Source: Streptacidiphilus pinicola
GTDB taxonomy: Bacteria > Actinomycetota > Actinomycetes > Streptomycetales > Streptomycetaceae
Direction: 5' to 3'
DNA length: 54,960 nt
Assembly (NCBI RefSeq): GCF_003258295.1
Contig: NZ_QKYN01000043.1
Location: 1-54,960 of the forward strand
Both the position numbers and the translations under genes were made by a program. Below are positions 1 to 8,477 of the stretch, piece after piece; positions within the stretch are counted from its first letter, which is position 1, and every line of letters starts with the position of its first letter. Below the pieces are notes generated by a model. It was given only the letters and a program-made list of their open reading frames with translations, was not told the origin of the DNA and searched no databases.

Positions 1-1179
1 GTGCGCGAGCTGCCTGGGGCGGGGGGCGGGGGCGCCGGCGGGGGGTTCTATCCCGAGGACTTGACGCATGGTGGAGAGCTTCGCGGCGGTCTCGGTGTAT
101 TCGGTCTGCGGACGGCTGTCGGCGACGATGCCGCCTCCGGCTCGCAGGGTGAGGTGGCGCTGTCGGGCGTCGAGCTCGAAGCCGCGCAGGGCCATGTAGA
201 ACTCGCAGTCGCCGCGGCCGTCCAGCCAGCCGACCAGTCCGCCGTAGTAGCCGCGGGGTGACTCGTGGTCCGCGATCAGTCCGCGTGCCTGCTCCTGCGG
301 CACCCCGCACACGGCCGGGGACGGGTGCAGGGCCGTGACGAGGTCGGCTGTCCGGTAGCGGTGGTCGGCGAGTCGGCCGTGGATCGGCGTGCCCAGGTGC
401 CAGACCCCGGGTGCGCCCACGAGTTGGGGCTGGTCGGGGTGCAGGAGCTCGGAGCAGAACGGGGCCAGGTGCTTGACCATGAAGTCGACCAGGTGGCGGT
501 GCTCGTCGAGGTACTTCGGGGTCAGGAGTGCGGCCTGGGCGCGGGCCCGGTCCTGTCCGGCCGGGAGGTGCGGGTCCCGGGGGAAGGTGCCGGCCAGTGG
601 GGTCAGGGAGATCCTTTCCCCGGTCTTCTTGAGGAAGAGCTCGGGGCTGGCACCCATCGTGTACAGGCCCGGTGTCGTGGCGTGCTCGACGAAGTAGCTG
701 TGCACCTGGGGGTAGGCGGTCGCGATCTGCTCGTAGACCTGCCGGGCGTCCAGGACCCCGGTGTAGGTGAACCGTTCGGCCCGGGCCACGACGATCTTCT
801 CCAGCGCGTGGTGGGGTGAGCGCAGAATCGGGAGGACCCGGTCGAGCTGCTCGATGTAGCCGGCCACCTCGGCGTCGTTGAAGCCGACATCGGGCAGGAA
901 GCGGCCGGGCCGGGCGCCGCCTGCGGTAGCGCTCGAGGGGCGGGCGGTCCCGCGGGTACCGAGGTAGAGCGAGGGCTTGGCGTGCTCGGAGTCGAAGGGG
1001 ATGGCGCCGGTGACGACGGCGCTGTGCCCGGCGCCGCGGACGGCGCTTTCCGCCGCGGCCAGATCGGTGAACCGGGTGAGGGGGCCGACCGGTTCGACGG
1101 AGGTGGCCGGGCCGCGCAGTCGGAAGACGGCGGGGCCCACGCCGGCTCGCTCGCGGCGGTGCAGGACGGGCTCAGACAC
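1..1179 (-). CDS. menF: Isochorismate synthase (MenF/EntC/DhbC-like), C-terminus cut by window edge
   Basis: Converts chorismate to isochorismate, the branch point for menaquinone-type naphthoates and for salicylate/DHB compounds. About 393 codons are visible from a GTG at 1179. They include the chorismate-binding family motifs ASPELFL, LTPLAGTFPR, a HPSPAVCGVP segment and, near the end, AGGGIVADS followed by E-x-TE-x-AAKLSTM. The protein then enters a Pro/Ala tail and runs off the left edge, so only a few residues should be missing. The GTG overlaps the stop of the OYE gene by 8 bp and has GGGAG at the right distance, so it is translationally coupled. It is the last visible gene of the minus-strand men operon. 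A salicylate or DHB role is possible in principle, but menD, menB and menE in the same operon make a naphthoate role more likely. Confidence 0.85.
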   Translation of the reverse strand, partial: MSEPVLHRRERAGVGPAVFRLRGPATSVEPVGPLTRFTDLAAAESAVRGAGHSAVVTGAIPFDSEHAKPSLYLGTRGTARPSSATAGGARPGRFLPDVGFNDAEVAGYIEQLDRVLPILRSPHHALEKIVVARAERFTYTGVLDARQVYEQIATAYPQVHSYFVEHATTPGLYTMGASPELFLKKTGERISLTPLAGTFPRDPHLPAGQDRARAQAALLTPKYLDEHRHLVDFMVKHLAPFCSELLHPDQPQLVGAPGVWHLGTPIHGRLADHRYRTADLVTALHPSPAVCGVPQEQARGLIADHESPRGYYGGLVGWLDGRGDCEFYMALRGFELDARQRHLTLRAGGGIVADSRPQTEYTETAAKLSTMRQVLGIEPPAGAPAPRPRQLAH

Positions 1180-2275
1180 GAGTCGTCTCCCTGTCTGTCT
1201 GGTAGTCCCAGGGGGTGTAGTCGGTGTAGCCGGTGGCGTCGCCGCCGTAGAAGGAGGCGGGGTCCGGCGTGGTCAGCGGGGCGCGGCGCAGCAGGCGGTC
1301 CGGGAGGTCGGGGTTGGAGATGAACAGTCGTCCGACCGAGACCGCGGAGGGTCCGGAGCCCAGGTGGGTGGTCAGTTGGTTCAGGACCTGGGTGCTGTTC
1401 TGGTCGGGGGCGGTTCCCATGTTGTCGACCCATCCGCCGGGCCAGGACGAGCGGATCCAGTCCAGGACGTCGGGGTGGCTGCCGGCGACCGTGTGCACGT
1501 AGGCGGCGCGCTGGACGCCGGGGTGTGCCAGCAGTGCCAGGTGGGTCTGGGCGGTGTCGTCCTCGTGGATGCGGTTGGCCGACTGTCCGGGCGAGATTCT
1601 CAGTGCGGTGCGCTGGTGGCCGACTTCGCCGGCGACGGCCTCGAAGACCTGTGCGGGGAACCGGGCGCGGTTGGGTGCCGATCCGCCGTAGGTGTCGTCG
1701 CGGGTGTTGGTGCCCGACGCGAGGAACTGGTGGAGGAGGTAGCCGTTGCCGGCGTGGATCTCCACGCCGTCGAAGCCCGCGTCGACGGCCATGCGGGCGG
1801 CGTGCGCGAACTGCTCGACGGTGAGATCGATCTCGGTGGGGGTCATCGCCCGGGGCATCGGATGGTCGACCAGGCGGCCGTCGAGCAGGGTCTGCGGGCG
1901 TGGGACGACCGCGGACGGGGCCAGGGGTTGCCGGCCTCCGTTCACGGCGGGATGGGCGGCGCTGCCGGAGTGCATGAGCTGCATCACGATGGTGCCGCCG
2001 CGGGTGTGTACGGCGTCGACGATGCGGGCCCACTCGGTGCGGTCGCGGGAGTCGGTCAGGTGGGGGCTGTTGGGCTGTCCTTTCCCGATCAGCGCGGGGT
2101 GGGTGCTCTCGGTGATGATGAGGCCCGCGCCGGCCCGTTGTCGGTAGTACTCGTGCATCAGGGCGCTGGGTGTTCCGTCGAGGTGGGCTCGGCGGCGTGT
2201 CATCGGGCTCATGACGATGCGGCTGCTCGCGGTGATGTCGCCGAGGGTCACCGGCGTGAAGGGGTCGACGGACAT
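1172..2275 (-). CDS. Old Yellow Enzyme family FMN-dependent ene-reductase
   Basis: A 367-residue OYE-type TIM-barrel flavoprotein. It starts MSVDPFTPVTLGDI and carries SSRIVMSPMTRRRA, the HAGNGYLLHQFL segment (substrate/FMN-binding His-x-x-Asn), the TNTRDDTYGG motif typical of the family, and SVGRLFISNPDLP near the C-terminus. It should reduce an activated C=C bond with NAD(P)H. It lies between menE (10 bp upstream) and menF (8-bp overlap) in one operon, with GAGGAG before the ATG. OYE is not part of canonical menaquinone synthesis, so it may tailor the naphthoquinone or a polyene enone. Family assignment is secure; substrate unknown. Confidence 0.85.
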   Translation of the reverse strand: MSVDPFTPVTLGDITASSRIVMSPMTRRRAHLDGTPSALMHEYYRQRAGAGLIITESTHPALIGKGQPNSPHLTDSRDRTEWARIVDAVHTRGGTIVMQLMHSGSAAHPAVNGGRQPLAPSAVVPRPQTLLDGRLVDHPMPRAMTPTEIDLTVEQFAHAARMAVDAGFDGVEIHAGNGYLLHQFLASGTNTRDDTYGGSAPNRARFPAQVFEAVAGEVGHQRTALRISPGQSANRIHEDDTAQTHLALLAHPGVQRAAYVHTVAGSHPDVLDWIRSSWPGGWVDNMGTAPDQNSTQVLNQLTTHLGSGPSAVSVGRLFISNPDLPDRLLRRAPLTTPDPASFYGGDATGYTDYTPWDYQTDRETTRV

Positions 2276-2284
2276 GCGTTCTCC

Positions 2285-3448
2285 TCAGGGCCGGGCCGAG
2301 ACGGCGGCGTCCATCAGCCGTGCCCGGACCGCGAGTCGATCGATCTTGGAATTGGGGAGCAGCGGCACGCTGTCGGCGAACACGAACCGCTTCGGTACGG
2401 CCGCTCGTCCCATCTGCCGGCGCACCCGGTCCTTGAGGTCGTCGAGGGTGGGGGCGGAGGCACCGGGCTTGAGGTGCAGGTAGGCGCTGACGAGTTCGCC
2501 CCATTCGGGATCGGGGAGGCCCATGACGACGGCGGTGTCGATCTCCGGCACGCCGGCGAGGGCGCGCTCGACGGCGGTGGCGGGGATCTTGACCCCGCCG
2601 GTGTTGATGAGATCGTCGGTGCGGCCGAGCACGCGCAGGCGCCCGAACTCCCAGCGGCCGCGGTCCGCGGTGCGGAACCAGCGCGTGTTACCGCGGGTGT
2701 AGAAGCGGCCCGTCTCGGTTTCGTCCGCGCCGAGGTAGCCGTCGGACAGGACCGGTCCGCCGATGTGGATCTGATCGTCGACCAGGCGCACCTGGACGCC
2801 GTCGAGCGGGATGCCGTCGTAGACGCATCCGCCGCCGGTCTCGGTCATGCCGTAGGTCTCGACGGTGTCGACGACGGTCTCCAGCCGTGCCCTGGTGTCG
2901 GGGTCCAGTGGGGCGCCGCCGACGAGCACCGTGTCGAAGCCGGCCAGGGCGGCGCGTGCTCCGGTGTCGTCGAGCAGTCGCCGGACCTGGGTGGGGACCA
3001 GTGCGGTGTAGCGCCTGCCCGCCGGCATCGTGCGGGCGGAGGCGGTGAACGCGGCCGGGTCGAACCGGTGGCTGTCGAGGGTGTGGACGACGGTGCCGGC
3101 GGCGAAGGCGCGGTGGACGACCTGGAAGCCGGCGACGAAGGAGGCGGGCAGGCACAGGAGCCAGTCGCCCGGGCCGCCGAGTCGGGCTGAGGTCGCCGCG
3201 GCCGAGGCGCGCAGGGCGGTGTGGGTCAAGGCGGTCCGTTTGGGGGTTCCTGTCGAGCCGGAGGTGGACAGCACGACCGCGGTCCGGCCCTCGACGTGCC
3301 GCGGGAGTGCGGCGGCCTGGGCCTGGTCGGTGACCGGTGCGATCGCGTGGCCGGTGTTGTTGGCGGTGCGCAGTTCGTGCAGGAGGAGGTCGACGGCACG
3401 GCCGGGCTCGGCGGGCAGGAGGAGCGGGCGGAGCGGTATCGGGGGCAT
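2285..3448 (-). CDS. menE: o-Succinylbenzoate-CoA ligase (MenE-like)
   Basis: Adenylate-forming enzyme of 387 aa, predicted to make o-succinylbenzoyl-CoA. Visible motifs are the P-loop STSGSTGTPK, ETYGMTETGGG (A5), GRTDDLINTGGVKIP (hinge region), and LLPNSKIDRLAV with the catalytic C-terminal Lys. It is short, as MenE proteins are (they lack part of the N-terminal domain of other acyl-CoA ligases). The reading frame is open further upstream to 3937, but that would run through menB. The ATG at 3448 has GGAG five bases upstream and sits 11 bp after the menB stop, so it is the real start. Neighbours menB, menD and menF support the specificity. Confidence 0.85.
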   Translation of the reverse strand: MPPIPLRPLLLPAEPGRAVDLLLHELRTANNTGHAIAPVTDQAQAAALPRHVEGRTAVVLSTSGSTGTPKRTALTHTALRASAAATSARLGGPGDWLLCLPASFVAGFQVVHRAFAAGTVVHTLDSHRFDPAAFTASARTMPAGRRYTALVPTQVRRLLDDTGARAALAGFDTVLVGGAPLDPDTRARLETVVDTVETYGMTETGGGCVYDGIPLDGVQVRLVDDQIHIGGPVLSDGYLGADETETGRFYTRGNTRWFRTADRGRWEFGRLRVLGRTDDLINTGGVKIPATAVERALAGVPEIDTAVVMGLPDPEWGELVSAYLHLKPGASAPTLDDLKDRVRRQMGRAAVPKRFVFADSVPLLPNSKIDRLAVRARLMDAAVSARP

Positions 3449-3459
3449 CGTCGCTCCGC

Positions 3460-4443
<984 letters not shown>

Positions 4444-4510
4444 GATCTTCCTTGTGTCTGCTCGCTTCGGGGGCCGCCGCGGGTGGGCTGGGCGGTGCGC
4501 TGGTGGTGGT

Positions 4511-6259
4511 TCAGGCGCGGGAGGGTTCCAGTGACCGGGCCGCGGCCGGAGCGGCGTCCCAGGTCGCGTCGATGCTGTGGCGTACGGCCGTGTGGACGTC
4601 GCGGAGCGTGGTCCGGGCGACCGGGACCTCGACGACGGCGATGCGGTTCTCCGCGCGGGCCTTGTCGAGGCTGTCGGGGAGCGCTTCGAGGTGGGCTTTT
4701 CGATGTGAGACCCCGTAGGCCTGGCACAGCGGCGCGATGTCGATGTGCTGGGGCGTGCCGTAGATCCGTTCGAAGGTGTCGCCGAACTCGTGGTGCCGGT
4801 ACGCGGGATGCCCTTGTTCGAGCAGTTCGAAGATGCCGCCGCCCGCGTCGTTGGAGACGACGACGACCAGGTTGTCGGGCACTTGTTCCAGGTGACCGGA
4901 CATCAGGCCCGAGGCGTCGTGGGCGAAGGTCAGGTCGCCGATCAGGGCGATCACCGTGGCGCTCGGTGAGGCCAGGGCGGCTCCGACGGCGGAGCTGATG
5001 TTCCCGTCGATGCCGGCGACTCCGCGGCTGGAGAGCACCTGGACCCCGTGCGGGACCGTGCCGGTCAAGGAGACGTCCCTGATCGGGTTGGATGCTCCCA
5101 GCCACAGGATGTCGCCGGGGCGCAGGGCGGAGAGCAGCGTGGCCGCGACGTCGGCGCCGGTGAGCGGACGGGCCCGGTGGTGCAGGGCGCGGGACCAGTG
5201 GTCGCGTATCACCTCGTCGAGGTGGGTGAGTTCCCCGGTCCACGAGCGCGGAGTCTCGCCGGTGAACACCGGCTGCGCGGTCACGGTGTCGATGCTGGGG
5301 GCGGCGTAGACCCAGTCGTCGTCGCCGTCGCTGACCAGGACCGTGGTCGTGTCCGGGCGGGCGAGTGCCCGCGAGACGTTGCGGTGGAGGGTGGGGCGGC
5401 CCAGGACCACGAGCTGCTCGGGGCGCGCGTAGTCCAGTACCCAGGGGTGCAGGACGGTCCGGCCGCCGGTCGGCACGGTGGGCTCGGCGATGCAGGGGAC
5501 CTGCTCGGGGATGCGGGTGAGGTCGGCGCCGTCTCCGGCGACGACCAGGGTGCGGCGCGTCAGGTCGATCCGGTGCGCGGTGGTGCGTCGCGGTGTGCGG
5601 GCCGGGATGCGGGTCCACGGCCCGCCTTGGGGGCGGCCCTTGGGGAAGCGGATCCGGCGGGCCGAGGGCGGGAGCCCGGAGGGCAGCGGTACGTCGATCT
5701 GGACCGGGCCGGGCGCGCCCATGAGGCGCCCGGCCGCGATGGCCAGGGCGCGGCAGACCTGGGAGCGGAGCGTGGCGTTGGCCTGCTCGGGCGGTTCGCC
5801 GCCGCCGCCCAGGACCTGGACGTGGCGTACCTGGCCGAGGAGGTACCGGGTCTGGTCGACGGTCTGCGACGCGCCGGTGCCAAGGACCTGCGGCGGGCGG
5901 TTCGCGGTGACCAGGACCAGGGGGATGCGGGCGTAGTCGGCTTCGGCGGCGGCGGGTGCGAGGTTGGCGACCGCGCTGCCCGAGGTGGTGACCACGGCCA
6001 CCGGGGCGCCGGTGGACTTGGCCATGCCGAGGGCCACGAACGCGGCCGAGCGCTCGTCCAGGCGGACGTGCAGGCGCAGTTCGCCGGCTTCGGCGCGGCG
6101 GGACAGTTCGAAGCCGAGGGGCCCGTTGCGCGATCCGGGGCAGTACAGGAAGGTACGGACGCCGCCGCGGACGAGCTCGTCGACGACGACGGCCGCCACG
6201 AGGGCCGCCTGGTCGGTGGTCGGGCCGGCTTCGGGCCGGATGCCGCCTTCAGGCCGCAT
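4511..6259 (-). CDS. menD: SEPHCHC synthase (MenD)
   Basis: ThDP-dependent enzyme of 582 aa that joins 2-oxoglutarate-derived succinic semialdehyde to isochorismate. Family motifs are CPGSRNGPLGFEL, the cofactor-activating Glu in RLDERSAAFVALGMA, TTSGSAVANLAPAAAEADYARIPL, TANRPP, and the ThDP/Mg segment LIGDLTFAHDASGL with VVVSNDAGGGIFELL. The C-terminus carries a short extension. Its ATG lies inside the end of the adenylating enzyme (11-bp overlap), so the two are translationally coupled. That coupling is the strongest sequence argument that these Men enzymes belong to the biosynthetic cluster. MenH and MenC, needed for the next steps, are not in the window. Confidence 0.92.
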   Translation of the reverse strand: MRPEGGIRPEAGPTTDQAALVAAVVVDELVRGGVRTFLYCPGSRNGPLGFELSRRAEAGELRLHVRLDERSAAFVALGMAKSTGAPVAVVTTSGSAVANLAPAAAEADYARIPLVLVTANRPPQVLGTGASQTVDQTRYLLGQVRHVQVLGGGGEPPEQANATLRSQVCRALAIAAGRLMGAPGPVQIDVPLPSGLPPSARRIRFPKGRPQGGPWTRIPARTPRRTTAHRIDLTRRTLVVAGDGADLTRIPEQVPCIAEPTVPTGGRTVLHPWVLDYARPEQLVVLGRPTLHRNVSRALARPDTTTVLVSDGDDDWVYAAPSIDTVTAQPVFTGETPRSWTGELTHLDEVIRDHWSRALHHRARPLTGADVAATLLSALRPGDILWLGASNPIRDVSLTGTVPHGVQVLSSRGVAGIDGNISSAVGAALASPSATVIALIGDLTFAHDASGLMSGHLEQVPDNLVVVVSNDAGGGIFELLEQGHPAYRHHEFGDTFERIYGTPQHIDIAPLCQAYGVSHRKAHLEALPDSLDKARAENRIAVVEVPVARTTLRDVHTAVRHSIDATWDAAPAAARSLEPSRA

Positions 6260-7811
6260 CGCTGATCCCGTCGCGCAGCAGGTGCTCCAGGCGATTGCGC
6301 TGGACCTTCATGGTGGCCGTGCGGGGGAACCGGTCGTAGGGCAGGATGACGGGGCGCTCCAGGCGGGGCATTTCCGCCACGCAGGCCCACCAGGCGTCCC
6401 AGTCCATGGTGCGGCGGTCGGTGAGGGAGATGACCGGCTGGGGGTCCCCGGCCGGGGTCCGCACCATGATGACCTCGTTGAGGAACGGCAGCTTGTCCAG
6501 CAGGGCGTCTTCGAGGGCGAGTGTGCTCTTGACCTCGTCGATCAGGTCGACCTGACGGTCGTGCAGGGCGAGCTGCCCGAAGTGGCCGATCTCGCCCTGG
6601 TCCCCGCTGTTCCACCACGGTCCGCGCAGGTTCTGCTCGAAGCGGTCCTGCTCGCCGTAGTAGGTGACGGCGCGTCCCCGGGAGAACATCTCGATGGCGC
6701 CCTGCTGTCCCCGGGCCACCGGGTTGCCGGACTCGTCGACCACCCGGGCGCGGGTCAGCTTCGGCATGCCGACGCCCATCCAGCGGGCGTTGCTGAACCG
6801 CAGGGACAGACGGGTGTGTGCCCGCAGCACCATGGGGCCGCACTCGCTTTGGCCGTAGACCTGGAGGTAGACCGGCATGCGGTGCTTCGACGCGCGCAGG
6901 TACTTGAGCATGGTGCCCTTGTTGACGGCGTCGAAGGTCGAGTGCAGGTAGCGGACGCTTGCGAAGACCGAGGGGTCCCGGTCCAGGATCGAGGCCCAGC
7001 GGACCAGGTGGTTGGGGTGCGACTCGATCGCGAGGGGACGGTGGCGTCGCATCATCTGTTCGACGTTGTCCTCCCCCGGGTCCCCGATGTTGAGCAGGGG
7101 GAAGCCGTAGGACATCAGGGAGGCGATGCCGATGTTGAAGCGGCTGTGCACCGGCGAGATGTGGAAGGCCACCAGGCCGGAGGTGTCCAGGAACGAGAGC
7201 ACGCGCCGCTGCCAGGTGACGCGCCAGCCCATGGAGGTCGGTGAGTGGGCGATCAGCTTCGGGATGCCGGTCGTCCCGGAGGTGTGGGTCATGTAGACGA
7301 TGTCGTGCACGTCCGGCCGGCGGGCCGGGCCGGTGGCAGCGTGCACCTGGTGCGCCCGCACGGTGTCGGTGTGGGCCTTGCGGGAGGCGTCGACCGAGGC
7401 GATGGCGTCGGCCTTGGCGGCGGTCGCGTCGTCGAACAGCAGCCAGGGGTTCTTGAGCCGGGCGGCCATGACGGTGACGGTCTCGGCGTCCAGGTGCGGC
7501 GAGATCATGACGGGAACGCCGCCCGCGTAGGAGACGGCGACGGCGAGCAGGTAGCTGTCGAACAGCGCCGACTTGTAGATCACGACGTGGTCGCCGGGCT
7601 TGATGCCGAGAAGGATCGCCTGCTCGCCGAGGTGGCCGACGGCGGCGGCCGCGGCGGCGTAGGTGGTCTGCGTGCCGAGCTCGGGGAACACGCGCAGCGG
7701 GATGTCGAGGTGGATCTTGGAGTTCGGGAAGGTGTCGGCCGCAGTGCGGAAGTTGTCGTAGAGGTGCAGCGGTGCGGACACCGGGCGGAAAAGATCTTTG
7801 AGCGGAAACAT
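6249..7811 (-). CDS. Class I adenylate-forming enzyme; candidate CreM-type diazotase or aryl acid ligase
   Basis: A 520-residue ANL-superfamily protein. Motifs are YMTHTSGTTGIPK (A3), YLQVYGQSECGP (A5), NSGDQGEIGHFG (A7), LHDRQVDLID (A8), and a C-terminal Lys in TATMKVQRNRL. It opens the men operon (menD overlaps its end) and is transcribed divergently from creE/creD-like genes. Enzymes of this fold next to nitrous-acid genes (CreM of cremeomycin, AvaA6, CmaA6) use ATP and nitrite to diazotise aromatic amines, so a diazotase is the favoured inference. An ordinary aryl-CoA or naphthoyl-CoA ligase is the alternative. ATG with GAAGGGAAA upstream. Confidence 0.6.
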   Translation of the reverse strand: MFPLKDLFRPVSAPLHLYDNFRTAADTFPNSKIHLDIPLRVFPELGTQTTYAAAAAAVGHLGEQAILLGIKPGDHVVIYKSALFDSYLLAVAVSYAGGVPVMISPHLDAETVTVMAARLKNPWLLFDDATAAKADAIASVDASRKAHTDTVRAHQVHAATGPARRPDVHDIVYMTHTSGTTGIPKLIAHSPTSMGWRVTWQRRVLSFLDTSGLVAFHISPVHSRFNIGIASLMSYGFPLLNIGDPGEDNVEQMMRRHRPLAIESHPNHLVRWASILDRDPSVFASVRYLHSTFDAVNKGTMLKYLRASKHRMPVYLQVYGQSECGPMVLRAHTRLSLRFSNARWMGVGMPKLTRARVVDESGNPVARGQQGAIEMFSRGRAVTYYGEQDRFEQNLRGPWWNSGDQGEIGHFGQLALHDRQVDLIDEVKSTLALEDALLDKLPFLNEVIMVRTPAGDPQPVISLTDRRTMDWDAWWACVAEMPRLERPVILPYDRFPRTATMKVQRNRLEHLLRDGISDAA

Positions 7812-7822
7812 CGGCTTTCCCT

Positions 7823-8032
7823 TCAGGCCACGGCGACGGGCCGGTCCACGAGGTAGCGCATGGCTGCCCGGTTCTCCTCCGGGCGGTGGACTCGAATGTG
7901 GGCATGAACGTGTTTGTCCGCGGCGGCCGGGTCCTGAAGGGCCGACGCGTGGACGAGGGCGGTCCCAGCGCGGACCTGGGATGCGAATTCCTGGGAAATG
8001 CCACTTTCTTCACCGCCCGCGGAGTACGTCAT
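7823..8032 (-). CDS. Small hypothetical protein heading the men/diazotase operon
   Basis: A 69-codon ORF from MTYSAGGEESG to RPVAVA, ending 11 bp before the ATG of the adenylating enzyme. Third codon positions are mainly G or C, as in neighbouring genes. A possible AGGAG lies about 10 bp before the ATG. The sequence is rich in His, Ala and charged residues and has no signal peptide, TM helix or motif I recognise. Position makes it the first gene of the minus operon. It could also be non-coding leader. Confidence 0.4.
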   Translation of the reverse strand: MTYSAGGEESGISQEFASQVRAGTALVHASALQDPAAADKHVHAHIRVHRPEENRAAMRYLVDRPVAVA

Positions 8033-8100
8033 TTCCGGCGTACTCCTGGGGCCGTATCGGATCTCCCGGCCAACAGGATCACCTGATCTCCAAATGGCCG

Positions 8101-8165
8101 ACAAGTAGGCACTTCAAGGTGCCTAGGACACGGTGTTCCTTGGGAACTTGAGAGTTCCTACTTGT
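8101..8165. promoter_or_regulatory. Divergent control region with two similar 20-bp dyads inside a larger inverted repeat
   Basis: Site 1 (8106-8125) reads TAGGCACT-TCAA-GGTGCCTA. Site 2 (8141-8160) reads TGGGAACT-TGAG-AGTTCCTA. They share the form T-R-GG-N-AC-Y..., N4, and its complement, and their centres are 35 bp apart. A further GTTCC half-site lies at 8135-8139, and both sites are bracketed by ACAAGTAGG (8101-8109) and its exact complement (8157-8165). The block sits between the minus men/diazotase operon and the plus creE operon, so a dimeric repressor could control both. The HxlR protein at 11905-12330 is the obvious candidate. The rest of the gap, 8166-8477, holds no gene I can support. 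Confidence 0.65.
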
Positions 8166-8477
8166 TTTCCGCTCCATCCGCGGCGACTGTTGTCGGAGCA
8201 AATCCCGAGGAAACCGGATCCGGTGCTCAGCATTCGGCAACGATGCCGGGAATTGTCGACGGCAACCCGGTCAGACGGAGCGGCCCGAGGCGCGAGGCGC
8301 GCGGGCGCCGGCTCAAGCGCTTGAACTCGCCTTCCACACAGCCGAGCTGGTCGCCGGTCACGTGCCGGCGCACGGACGCCCGTCAGCGTCCGCCGTCGGC
8401 GTCCCGTCCCTCGACCTTCCCTTTCCCGCCTGCGGCTGCAGCGCAGCACGGCCGGCGATCCTCCCGGGAGATCTCTC

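Noticed and set aside
603..2504. A long Arg/Pro-rich minus-strand frame across menF and OYE
   Set aside because: It overlaps two well-supported genes in another frame on the same strand and looks like a codon-bias shadow.
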